Positions 1 through 9,668 of a stretch of DNA of 64,000 bases are shown here, in pieces. The notes below the pieces were generated by a model that had not been told where the DNA came from, made no database searches, and was given only the letters and a program-made list of their open reading frames with translations. The stretch covers positions 7,881-71,880 of the forward strand of contig DAIRVS010000005.1 of NCBI GenBank assembly GCA_036802685.1, written 5' to 3'. Both the position numbers and the translations under genes were made by a program. Within the stretch, counting starts at the first letter, position 1. Each line of letters opens with the position of its first letter. The DNA is from HGW-17 sp938004375. GTDB lineage: Bacteria > Myxococcota_A > Polyangia > HGW-17.

Positions 1-627
1 GTGGAAGATCGAGCTCTCCTCGTCGTAGTAGCTCATGGCCACCTTGACCACCGTGGGTTCCTTCCGGATCGCGGCGTCGAGCTCCATCAGCAGCCCCACC
101 TTGGGCTCCGGCGTCACCGAGGAGAACACCGGTCCGGTGGGGTAGTACGAGGGGAGCTTGGTGGCCCGGTGCGGCGTCTTGGCCCGAGAAGGGCTCCCCG
201 CCGCCACGGCGGCGGCCATCTCGGCCGCCTCGAGCAGGCTCCTCTCGTCCAGACTCTCGGTGAAGGCGTAGCCCGTCTGGCCGTCCTTCACCACGCGGAC
301 GCCGGCGCCCAGGTCGATGTTGGAGTAGCCGCTGTTGACGATGGACTCCTCGAGACCCAGCGCCAGCATCCTCCTTCGTTGGAAGAACAGGTCGCAATAG
401 GAGCCTCCCGTGGAGAGGCCCTTCTCGAGGACGCGGGCGACGAGCGCTTCGGGGAGCGCGTCGGTCCAGTGTCCGCCCGGCTTCCGGTCGGGCGTCGTGG
501 TGCCGTCGGGGCGGGTGCAGTGGGCGGCGAGCAGGCCCAGGGTGCCCGCCGCGCCGGCCAGCTTCAGGAAGTTCCTCCGGTCGAGCAGGAGCGGATCCTC
601 CGAGATGGTCAACAGGGTCTCCGTCAT
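1..627 (-). CDS. tldD: TldD-family metallopeptidase with Tat signal (3' end cut by window)
   Basis: The gene reads leftward and leaves the window after 209 codons, so only the N-terminal part is visible; the metal-binding HExxxH half expected of TldD would lie outside. The stretch NIDLGAGVRVV (residues 103-113) followed by a Gly-Tyr-Ala-Phe turn matches the N-terminal region of TldD, which with PmbA/TldE forms a zinc-dependent peptidase that processes modified peptides. Unusually, residues 16-22 read DRRNFLK and are followed by a hydrophobic stretch, a good twin-arginine (Tat) signal, so this copy is probably exported, unlike cytosolic E. coli TldD. The start is ATG at 627 with a GGAGGT ribosome-binding site 6-7 bases upstream. 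A pmbA partner, if present, would be beyond the window. Family call is firm; export is inferred from the motif. Confidence 0.82.
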   Translation of the reverse strand, partial: MTETLLTISEDPLLLDRRNFLKLAGAAGTLGLLAAHCTRPDGTTTPDRKPGGHWTDALPEALVARVLEKGLSTGGSYCDLFFQRRRMLALGLEESIVNSGYSNIDLGAGVRVVKDGQTGYAFTESLDERSLLEAAEMAAAVAAGSPSRAKTPHRATKLPSYYPTGPVFSSVTPEPKVGLLMELDAAIRKEPTVVKVAMSYYDEESSIFH

Positions 628-696
628 GTCGTTCACCTCCAGGTGTTCCGTAAGGAACGCATCATGCTGCCTCGGTCAGGCGGGGAAGTCAACCGT

Positions 697-1977
697 TCAT
701 GGTTTTTCTCGGGTTACGGGGGCCGCCACGCGCAGGGCGAACAGCCGTGAGGTGCTGTGCACCCCGTGGAGCACGCCGTCGAGGATGGGACCCGGGGCGA
801 TGGTCATGGCCAGGATCGGCTCGATGCTCGCGTCGTCCGTGTTGCGGAACAGCGGGGTCTGGAGCCCGTTGTAGCCGTCGACGTAGATGACCGGCCGGTG
901 GCCGTTTTCCGTGCGGGAAGACAGGAGAAAGACACCGTCCTCGTCCCAGGCCGGGGGGTTGCGCGGGTCCACGCCGCAGGAGATCCACGCTTCCTGGCCC
1001 CGGGCCAGATCCCGGGCGGCGATGCAGTCGAAGCCGATCGGAAAGATGACCAGCTCCTGGAAACCATGGACCCAGAAGGTCTCGGGGACCTGGTTCAACC
1101 CGGTCTTCCAGTCCAGGCCCCAGCTCTGACCGGTGACGCTCAGGGATTGCAGGACGAAGCCGTCCCGATGTCGGGATAGCAGGAGCAGGTGCTTTCCCTG
1201 GACGTGCACGTGGGCCAGCCGTCCCGGGGTGGGGATCCGGGGCAGGGTGCCCCCGGACAGTCGCAGGTAATGGAGCGCGTCCTGGTCGTCTCGCAGGATG
1301 AAGTTTTCTCCGTGAATCCACAGACCCGTGGGAGCAAAACCCAGGGTCTGGGTGGTGACTATTTGTCCCGAGTCGGCTTCGAGCAGGGTGAGCCGGTCGA
1401 AGCAAACTGCCGCGATGCGGTCCCGGTAGGGGACCGGGAAGCGACAACCGGGGCGGTTCCAGGTGTCCTCGCCGGTGGACAGATTCTGTACGCGGAACAC
1501 ATCTCCTTGCACCCAGGTCAGGAATTGGGCCGGTCGTGAAGTCGTCGGGGGAAGGTAGAGGGTCTTCGCGGAGAAAACCTCGCCGGTCTGGGGGAGGGCG
1601 GGGATCAGCGCCTTGCGCCACAGCACCTTGTCACCCGAGAAGTCGAGCAGGACAGACTTCTCGGGGTCGAAGCGTCCGTCGCGCAGGGCGCCCTCATACA
1701 CCAGGATGCCCTCGGAGAGTACCCGCCATGTCAACAGTGGGTTGAGGAAGGTGGAGACCTCCCATTCGATGAAGGGGGAGCCGTTCCAGGTGGGTCGCGC
1801 CCGCACCGGGGGGCCGGTGCGGGGGGTAAGCTCCGGGCAGCCGGTGAGCGCACAGCCGAGCAGCACGATCGACAGGATCAGCGCGGCGGGACGATGCTTC
1901 GGGGACGACGGGAAACAGGGCAAACGGCGACTCCGGGTCTCGACATAGTGCCCGGTTTTTCCAAAAAGGACAATCAT
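697..1977 (-). CDS. Lipoprotein with PQQ/beta-propeller-like repeats
   Basis: Predicted 426-aa product. The N-terminus has basic residues and a hydrophobic stretch ending in a lipobox (LTGC, about residues 45-48), so it should be a lipid-anchored envelope protein. The rest is a series of short beta-strand blocks with recurring patterns such as 'tGLWIHGENFIL', 'gkHLLLLS', 'DGVFLLSS', as seen in outer-membrane beta-propellers of the PQQ/BamB type. No catalytic motif is visible. ATG at 1977 is chosen because it is the first Met upstream of the signal; the ribosome-binding site is weak, and the open frame continues upstream only into the repeat/gap region, which is not coding. It lies 69 bp downstream of the next gene leftward's start (same strand), so the two could be co-transcribed. 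Function unknown. Confidence 0.65.
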   Translation of the reverse strand: MIVLFGKTGHYVETRSRRLPCFPSSPKHRPAALILSIVLLGCALTGCPELTPRTGPPVRARPTWNGSPFIEWEVSTFLNPLLTWRVLSEGILVYEGALRDGRFDPEKSVLLDFSGDKVLWRKALIPALPQTGEVFSAKTLYLPPTTSRPAQFLTWVQGDVFRVQNLSTGEDTWNRPGCRFPVPYRDRIAAVCFDRLTLLEADSGQIVTTQTLGFAPTGLWIHGENFILRDDQDALHYLRLSGGTLPRIPTPGRLAHVHVQGKHLLLLSRHRDGFVLQSLSVTGQSWGLDWKTGLNQVPETFWVHGFQELVIFPIGFDCIAARDLARGQEAWISCGVDPRNPPAWDEDGVFLLSSRTENGHRPVIYVDGYNGLQTPLFRNTDDASIEPILAMTIAPGPILDGVLHGVHSTSRLFALRVAAPVTREKP

Positions 1978-2036
1978 GGAGTATCCGGCGGTCAGGGTGA
2001 TCGGGTTTGGTTCCGCAGGGGAAGGTGAAGTCGCGC

Positions 2037-2224
2037 CTGGAGTGCGNNNNNNNNNNNNNNNNNNNNNNNNNNNNNNNNNNNNNNNNNNNNNNNNNNNNNN
2101 NNNNNNNNNNNNNNNNNNNNNNNNNNNNNNNNNNNNNNNNNNNNNNAAGCTGCCTGGAGTGCGAAGCTGCCTGGAGTGCGAAGCTGCCTGGAGTGCGAAG
2201 CTGCCTGGAGTGCGAAGCACTCCA
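2037..2224. repeat. 17-bp tandem repeat (GCCTGGAGTGCGAAGCT) interrupted by the gap
   Basis: After the gap the unit GCCTGGAGTGCGAAGCT is repeated about four times back to back; one copy abuts the left edge of the gap. The last copy runs into a perfect 8-bp stem, TGGAGTGC/GCACTCCA with a GAA loop (2206-2224). The unit has no open frame of its own and lies between the end of the PglI-like gene and the start of the lipoprotein gene. Related single units occur at 4191-4347. True copy number is unknown because of the gap. Confidence 0.85.
2047..2146. other. Assembly gap (100 N)
   Basis: Exactly 100 N bases, the conventional size for a scaffold gap of unknown length. Copies of the same 17-base repeat lie on both sides, so the gap most likely hides more copies of the repeat that the assembler could not span. 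Confidence 0.97.
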
Positions 2225-2225
2225 A

Positions 2226-2254
2226 GCGGCTGACCCGCGCAGCGGGTCAGCCGC
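2226..2254 (-). terminator. Perfect 13-bp palindrome overlapping the stop of the PglI-like gene
   Basis: GCGGCTGACCCGC and its exact reverse complement are separated by only three bases. The right arm contains the stop codon (2247-2249) of the upstream gene, so the hairpin forms at the very 3' end of its message. No T-run follows, so it may be a rho-dependent pause site or an mRNA 3' stabiliser rather than a classical intrinsic terminator. A near copy with one mismatch sits at the same place after the paralogue (4349-4378). Confidence 0.55.
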
Positions 2255-3893
2255 CAGGTTGCAGGGTCCACGCGTAGGAGATCTTCGCCAGGCCACCCTC
2301 GGGTTGGGGGAAGCGCCAGGTCTGGATGCGCCCGCAGATGCACTGGCCGACGGACGAGACCGAGAGGTTCTCCTCGACCCGGCACTCCATCGCCCGACCG
2401 CCGGGGTTGAGATGGAAGACGACACGCACGACGCCGGCGGAGCGGTCGTTCTCGAGCAGGCCCTTCTGGTAGCAGTGGTGCACTTCGTTGCGGTGGGCTC
2501 GGATCACGGCGCGGACCTCGTTGGGATCGAGCTTGCCGGAGATCTCGGGGCGTCCGTCGCGGAGGATGGGCTCGCGGCGGTTCCGTCCGGGGAGATCGGC
2601 CAGGCGCGGGGGGCCGGAGCGGTCCGAGGAGAAGATGCCGCCCCAGCCCGTGTTTGGGTTGCCCCCAATGGCCAGGCTACCGGAGGAGGGCTGTCCGCCG
2701 GGGCCGCCACGGGGTCCGAAGTTGCCGTCGGGATCCAACTCGCCGCCATCGAAGTCGGCGAGCAGATCCGACAGGTTTTCGGTCTCCTGACCGAACACGG
2801 AGTTGCTGGCCGTGAGGCTGGCGGTCATGGCCGACACCGAGGATGCGAGGACGTTGGCCACGCCGATCCCCTGCTGGGTGGGAACCCTAGAAGCCGGACC
2901 GGAGGGGCCGCTCTCGGTCCGACGGGGGTCGCTGGGCCCCTCTTTCGCGGTCTTGGGAGACGCAGGAACGGGCTCGAAGATCGGCTTGAGTTTCTCTTGG
3001 TCTTTCAATTGGGCCTCCTGCAGTTGTTTCTTCTTTTCGGCGACTAGGTCGGGCGCCTTGACGTAGCGCTGAACCACGATCTCCTGGCTCTCCACCCGGT
3101 CGCTGAAGATAGGATCTTCGGTCAGCCGGTTCAGGTAGGCCGCCGAAGCCAGCCCGACGACCAGCGAGATGGCCAGACAGGCGGTGAAGAGCCCGGCTCT
3201 GGCACCGAGGGGCAGTTTGAGGGAGGCAGGCGCGCTGCGGGAGAAGACCCAGACCTGCTCGTCCTGTTCGATTCGGACCTCGCGGAACGCATCCAGCAGG
3301 AAAGATTGGACGACCGGCGATTCAGCATGGCCACGGGTCTGCGCGAACTGGGCCAGGGTGAATACCTGTCCGTCATCCAGGTGGACCAGGCCGTTCATTC
3401 CCAGGCAAACCTGGAAACGGCAGGCGAGGGAGTCCTCGATGGAGGCCAGCGCAAAGCGCGGTTCCGGGAGCCTGCGCGAGGAGCAGACCCAGGAGGAGGC
3501 CGGGTCCTCGCCGATGGTGAAACTGGAGCTCAAGTGCCGCAGCAGCGCCGCCCGAGCGAGGCCGGAAAAGACCAGCACGCCGCCGACGAGGGCCAGGGCT
3601 AGGGCCGCGAGCTCCAGGGTGAGGTCCCCGCGTACGGCCGGCACCAGTTTTTCGGACAGTCCGCGATCCTTGGCGATGTCGAGCCAGATCGCCCGGACGG
3701 TCTGTTCCTGGGCCACCAGGCGCACGGCCATGATCCCCAGCGTGGCCGCGCCGGCCAGCAACAGGGCTCCGGCCCCTCCGAGCATCCACGGCAGGCGCTT
3801 CGTCCAGAGTCCCGGCTCTGGGACGAGCAGCGTGGCCTTCTCGGGACGATGCCGGACCTCGGTGCGCACGTAGACGGAGTTTTTGTTTTCCAT
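2247..3893 (-). CDS. AgmX/PglI (GltG-like) C-terminal domain membrane protein, no FHA domain
   Basis: 548-aa protein with about three hydrophobic segments (near residues 37-60, 87-115 and 234-255), a charged Lys/Gln-rich coiled stretch (about 270-300), a Gly/Pro-rich linker, and a C-terminal domain (about 450-548) that begins GKLDPNEVRAVIRAHRNEV and holds paired cysteines. That domain is the AgmX/PglI family, a TonB-C-like fold found in Myxococcus GltG and GltJ, which act as periplasmic arms of the Glt-Agl complex energised by a TolQ/R-type motor. It is a clear paralogue of the 706-aa protein upstream (4371-6491): both share the 'IAKDRGLS' segment, membrane layout and almost the same C-terminal 95 residues, but this copy lacks the N-terminal FHA domain. 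Role as an energy-transducing envelope protein is inferred from the family. Confidence 0.82.
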   Translation of the reverse strand: MENKNSVYVRTEVRHRPEKATLLVPEPGLWTKRLPWMLGGAGALLLAGAATLGIMAVRLVAQEQTVRAIWLDIAKDRGLSEKLVPAVRGDLTLELAALALALVGGVLVFSGLARAALLRHLSSSFTIGEDPASSWVCSSRRLPEPRFALASIEDSLACRFQVCLGMNGLVHLDDGQVFTLAQFAQTRGHAESPVVQSFLLDAFREVRIEQDEQVWVFSRSAPASLKLPLGARAGLFTACLAISLVVGLASAAYLNRLTEDPIFSDRVESQEIVVQRYVKAPDLVAEKKKQLQEAQLKDQEKLKPIFEPVPASPKTAKEGPSDPRRTESGPSGPASRVPTQQGIGVANVLASSVSAMTASLTASNSVFGQETENLSDLLADFDGGELDPDGNFGPRGGPGGQPSSGSLAIGGNPNTGWGGIFSSDRSGPPRLADLPGRNRREPILRDGRPEISGKLDPNEVRAVIRAHRNEVHHCYQKGLLENDRSAGVVRVVFHLNPGGRAMECRVEENLSVSSVGQCICGRIQTWRFPQPEGGLAKISYAWTLQPGG

Positions 3894-4014
3894 GACTCAC
3901 CAGCCTTTCCTGTGTGGAGCTTTCTTCGTCAGAAGCGAAACGAAGCTTGTACTTCCTGGGGAATATACGAGGTTGTCAGGTCAACCTTGCGCAGGAATTT
4001 GCCGGGACTTGGTG

Positions 4015-4153
4015 GACATGAAGACCGCTGGCGCGGTCTTCCGGCGAACGTGGACGTTCGCCAAATGATGGGACATGAAGACCGCTGGCGCGGTCTTCCG
4101 GCGAACGTGGACGTTCGCCAAATGATGGGACATGAAGACCGCTGGCGCGGTCT
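4015..4153. repeat. 57-bp tandem repeat, 2.4 copies, each with two perfect hairpins
   Basis: Units start at 4015, 4072 and 4129 (the last is partial). Each full unit holds two palindromes: GAAGACCGC/GCGGTCTTC (4-base loop) and GGCGAACGT/ACGTTCGCC (2-base loop), both with 9-bp perfect stems. It lies between two genes of the same strand. The structure resembles REP/BIME-type extragenic palindromes rather than a coding or CRISPR array (units are contiguous with no spacers). Confidence 0.85.
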
Positions 4154-4190
4154 ACTCTGTCTACTTGTATTTCAGAAGCAGGATTCGTCA

Positions 4191-4347
4191 CGCCCGGAGT
4201 GCGAAGCAGCCTGGACTTCAGGCCGAAGGCGAGGAAAGATCCGGGGAGAGAGGTAACGCCCGGAGTGCGAAGCAGCCTGGACTTCAGGCCGAAGGGGAGG
4301 AAAGAGCCTGGGAGAGTGGAGTCGCGCCTGGAGTGCGAAGCACTCCA
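4191..4347. repeat. 66-68-bp direct repeats ending in a perfect hairpin
   Basis: Units begin at 4191, 4257 and about 4325 with CGCCCGGAGTGCGAAGCAGC or a close variant, followed by 'ctggacttcaggccgaagg'. The third unit changes into the hairpin TGGAGTGC-GAA-GCACTCCA (4329-4347), identical to the hairpin at 2206-2224. Together with 3894-4014, which shows no gene, these repeats fill the 477-bp space between the two PglI-like genes. Confidence 0.8.
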
Positions 4348-4348
4348 A

Positions 4349-4378
4349 GCGGTTGAGCCGCGTCAGCGGATCAACCGC
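4349..4378 (-). terminator. Palindrome at the 3' end of the FHA gene
   Basis: GCGGTTGAGCCGC pairs with GCGGATCAACCGC across a four-base loop with one mismatch. The right arm includes the end of the FHA-PglI gene (stop at 4371-4373). It matches the perfect palindrome at 2226-2254 in position and most bases, showing that the 3' flank was duplicated or copied together with the gene end. No T-run follows. Confidence 0.5.
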
Positions 4379-6491
4379 CAGGTTGCAGGGTCCAACTGTA
4401 GGAGATCTTGGCGAGACCGCCCTCGGGCTGCGGGAAGCGCCAGGTCTGAAGGCGCCCGCAGATGCAGTTGCCGACTTCGGCGACGGCCAGGTTCTCCTCG
4501 ACGCGGCATTCCTGGGCGCGGCCGGCCGGGTTGATCAGGAACACGACGCGGACGTTGCCGGAGAGCTTGTCGTTCTGGAGCAGGCCCTTCTGATAGCAGT
4601 GATGGACCTCGTTGCGGTGGGCGCGGATGACCGCGCGGACCTCGTTGGGATCGAGTTTGCCGGAGACCTGGGCCGCGCCCTCACGCATGCTGATGCCGCG
4701 CCGTCCGCCGCCGCCGATCTGGCCGAACTTGCCGCCGAGACCGCCGCCGCCGCCGAGGCCGATGCCGCCCCAGCCGGAGCCGCCGCCGCCGCCGATGCCG
4801 AGACCGCCGCCGGCACCGCCGCCGCCGGCGCCGCCACGACCGCCGAAGCCGCCGTCGACCGCTTCGCCGTCGGGGTCGCCGTCGCCGAGCAGGTCGGAGA
4901 GGTCTTCGGTCTCCTGACCGAAGACCGTGTTGGAGGCGGTCAGGGAGGCCGTCATGGCGCTAATTTGGGAGGCGAGGACGTTGGCCACGCCGATGCCCTG
5001 AGGGCCGCTCACACGGCTGATGCCGGCGCCGGCGCCGCCCTGTCCGGCAGAGGTGGCCGTGCTGCGGGCGTCGCGGGGAGCGGTGGCCTGATCCTTGAGC
5101 TGGTTCTCAGCCTTGTAGATCTGCTTTTCCTTTTCCTTGTCTTTCTGCTTTTCCTGCTCGAGCTGCTTCTTCTTCTCGGCGACGGTGTCAGGCGGCTTGA
5201 CGATGGCCTTCACTGTGGTCTCCTGCGCTTCCGTGTCGTCGGAAAAGATGGGATCGTTCTGCAGGTGGACGAAGTACCACGCCAGCAGCGTGGACAGACC
5301 GACGGACAGGAGCACGAGCACCATGAACAGACCCTTCTGGAACTTGAAGGGCAGCGCAAGCCGGGACTGGTTGACGGAGCGAACTACCCACTCGTAGTTG
5401 CCGTACTTGATGCGGGCGCTGTGGTTGTCGGGGATCTGGAAGTCGTAGGTGCCAGGCATGTCAGCGCCGGTGGCGCGCCCCTGCTGAACGAGCTCGGTCA
5501 GCATGTACTTGTTGCCGGCCGGGTCGATGACGGAGCCTTCCATCGTCTCGGTGAAGAGCAAGTGATAGCCTGCCGAGCGGTCAGTGCGGACCAGTGGGAA
5601 CTTGGGCGCAGGCAGCTGCTTGGAGGTGCAGGTGAACGTGGCCGAGGGATCCTCACCCACGGTGAAGTTCGCCAGGATCCGGCGGCGAAGATAGACACGG
5701 CCAAGGCCGACGTACAGGATGCTCGCGCCGAAGAGGGAGAGCAGGATGAAGGCGAGCTCGTAGCCGAAGTCACCCTTCACTTTGGGGACGAACTTGTCCG
5801 AGAGGCCGCGGTCCTTGGCGATGTCGCGAATGACGTTGGTGACCCGCTGCTCTTCCTGGACGATGGCCAGGGACTGGTACCCCGCGAACATGCCGGCCAG
5901 CACCAGGACGGCGCCGATGACGATGGCGGCCAAGGGAAGCATGCCGGCCTTTTCGCCTTCCTTGTGGTCGGTCAGGACGTTGGTCTGCACGGGCAGGTTC
6001 TCGAAGTAGGACGTGACGAACACGGCCTGCTTTTTGGAGGTGTCCTCCAACGCGCTGACGTCCATGGTGCTCAGGCCCTGCAGGGAGGCCGTGGCCGCGA
6101 ACGAAGGGACCTCGACGCCGCCGGCGGCGGGAGTGGCGGCCGCGATCGGTTCGGCGGCCTGGGCCTCGGCGAAGTTGATGGTCAGCAGGGTGTCGCCCAA
6201 CAGGATTTCGTCACCGGACTTCAGTTTGCACTTGTTGACTTTTTGTCCGTTGACGATGGTGCCGCGTTGGGAGACGACGTCGGACACGAAGACCTCACCC
6301 TCGGGCGTGGTCTGGATGAAGGCGTGCATCAGGCCGACGGTCTCGTCATCGAGGCGGAGATCGGCTGCGGGACCCTTGCCGACCTTGATGACGTCCTGTT
6401 CGAAAGCGGCTTCCTTCAGGAAAAGGGGCTTTCCAGACGGCTCCTTGCGATAGATCTTAAAACTGATTGGAATCGATCCATTTTCTCCCAT
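4371..6491 (-). CDS. FHA domain + AgmX/PglI C-terminal domain protein (GltG-like)
   Basis: 706 aa. Residues about 10-105 form an FHA domain (KVGKGPAADLRLDD, then MHAFI, then RGTIVNG), a module that binds phosphothreonine peptides. Hydrophobic segments follow near residues 184-207, 234-262 and 382-407, then a Lys/Glu-rich coiled region, a Gly-rich linker (about 560-600) and the AgmX/PglI C-terminal domain. The order cytoplasmic FHA, membrane, TonB-like periplasmic domain is that of Myxococcus GltG (PglI), part of the Glt-Agl gliding machine. The start at 6491 has GGAGGG eight bases upstream. It lies downstream of a Ser/Thr kinase and an 82-aa exported protein on the same strand, which suggests that kinase signalling and FHA recognition are linked here. 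Gliding function is not shown by the sequence. Confidence 0.85.
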   Translation of the reverse strand: MGENGSIPISFKIYRKEPSGKPLFLKEAAFEQDVIKVGKGPAADLRLDDETVGLMHAFIQTTPEGEVFVSDVVSQRGTIVNGQKVNKCKLKSGDEILLGDTLLTINFAEAQAAEPIAAATPAAGGVEVPSFAATASLQGLSTMDVSALEDTSKKQAVFVTSYFENLPVQTNVLTDHKEGEKAGMLPLAAIVIGAVLVLAGMFAGYQSLAIVQEEQRVTNVIRDIAKDRGLSDKFVPKVKGDFGYELAFILLSLFGASILYVGLGRVYLRRRILANFTVGEDPSATFTCTSKQLPAPKFPLVRTDRSAGYHLLFTETMEGSVIDPAGNKYMLTELVQQGRATGADMPGTYDFQIPDNHSARIKYGNYEWVVRSVNQSRLALPFKFQKGLFMVLVLLSVGLSTLLAWYFVHLQNDPIFSDDTEAQETTVKAIVKPPDTVAEKKKQLEQEKQKDKEKEKQIYKAENQLKDQATAPRDARSTATSAGQGGAGAGISRVSGPQGIGVANVLASQISAMTASLTASNTVFGQETEDLSDLLGDGDPDGEAVDGGFGGRGGAGGGGAGGGLGIGGGGGSGWGGIGLGGGGGLGGKFGQIGGGGRRGISMREGAAQVSGKLDPNEVRAVIRAHRNEVHHCYQKGLLQNDKLSGNVRVVFLINPAGRAQECRVEENLAVAEVGNCICGRLQTWRFPQPEGGLAKISYSWTLQPGG

Positions 6492-6566
6492 GGGTACAAC
6501 CCTCCAATTCGCAGGCCCTGCACCTGCGAGGAAAAGGTGAAATTACCTCAAGTTTTCAAACACGCT

Positions 6567-6815
6567 TTACAGGTCTTCCGCGGACATGATCATCTCGTTG
6601 ATGAAGTTGTCGCGGAACTGGATCAGCGAGTTCAGAATGGAGATCTTGCGGCCGGACATGAAGTCCCCGTCCGGTCCCATGAGCTCACCGTCCAGGCTCT
6701 CGCTACCGAGGTCGTACGACTCGGTGATCTTCTCCTTGGCCTGGCCGAAGGCGACGGTCGGGCCGGCGAACGCGAACGCCAGAAAAACCGAGAAAAACAG
6801 AGCTTTGATCTTCAT
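6567..6815 (-). CDS. Small exported protein, 82 aa, unknown function
   Basis: Starts at ATG 6815 with a clear AAGGAG site eight bases upstream. Residues 1-24 form a signal peptide (MKIKALFFSVFLAFAFAG, cleavage likely after AFG or GQA). The mature part of about 58 residues is acidic and contains 'LDGELMGPDGDF' and 'FRDNFINEM'. No catalytic motif or cysteine is seen. It sits between the kinase gene and the FHA-PglI gene. Another 82-aa exported protein (50668-50916) sits just before the motor genes in the other envelope locus, so small exported proteins may be regular companions of these complexes. Reality of the gene is well supported; function unknown. Confidence 0.75.
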   Translation of the reverse strand: MKIKALFFSVFLAFAFAGPTVAFGQAKEKITESYDLGSESLDGELMGPDGDFMSGRKISILNSLIQFRDNFINEMIMSAEDL

Positions 6816-6985
6816 GGCTGCTACTCCTTCGTGAGCGTGAACCGCGCCATGCTACGCTTTTACCCTCGAAATCTTTCCAATACAATAAAAATTTTCTTGG
6901 AAAATGAGGGGGAAAAAGATCGATAACAGGTGCATTGTATTTCCAAAAAAAGGACCGCGCCGAACGGGGATCGCACGCGACGGGA
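6816..6985 (-). promoter_or_regulatory. A/T-rich intergenic region with inverted repeat TTTCCAA...TTGGAAA
   Basis: This 170-bp gap between the kinase stop and the 82-aa gene start is much richer in A/T than its surroundings. It holds an inverted repeat (6874-6880 and 6897-6903, 16-base spacer) and a seven-T tract on the minus strand just after the kinase gene. It is a likely site of a promoter and/or operator for the downstream genes, but no convincing -35/-10 pair could be assigned. Confidence 0.35.
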
Positions 6986-9589
<2,604 letters not shown>

Positions 9590-9668
9590 GATTTCCTCAC
9601 GCGCGCCAAAGTCTGGGCAACTCTAAAGACATGCCGGACCAAAGTCAATCCGATATTCCAAGGATTTT

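Noticed and set aside
1978..2385. N-terminal extension of the propeller-like lipoprotein through the repeat and the gap
   Set aside because: The frame passes through the N-run and the 17-bp repeats; a lipobox-bearing signal peptide starts just after ATG 1977, so the extension is an artefact.
4015..4347. Possible CRISPR array (regular repeats with palindromes)
   Set aside because: Units are contiguous with no unique spacers of 25-45 bp and no cas genes lie in the window; it fits extragenic palindromic repeats better.
4353..6926. Open frame of 857 codons on the plus strand, antisense to the FHA-PglI gene
   Set aside because: The opposite frame codes a protein with clear FHA and AgmX/PglI domains; the antisense product has no recognisable domain and is a by-product of strong GC bias at codon position three.
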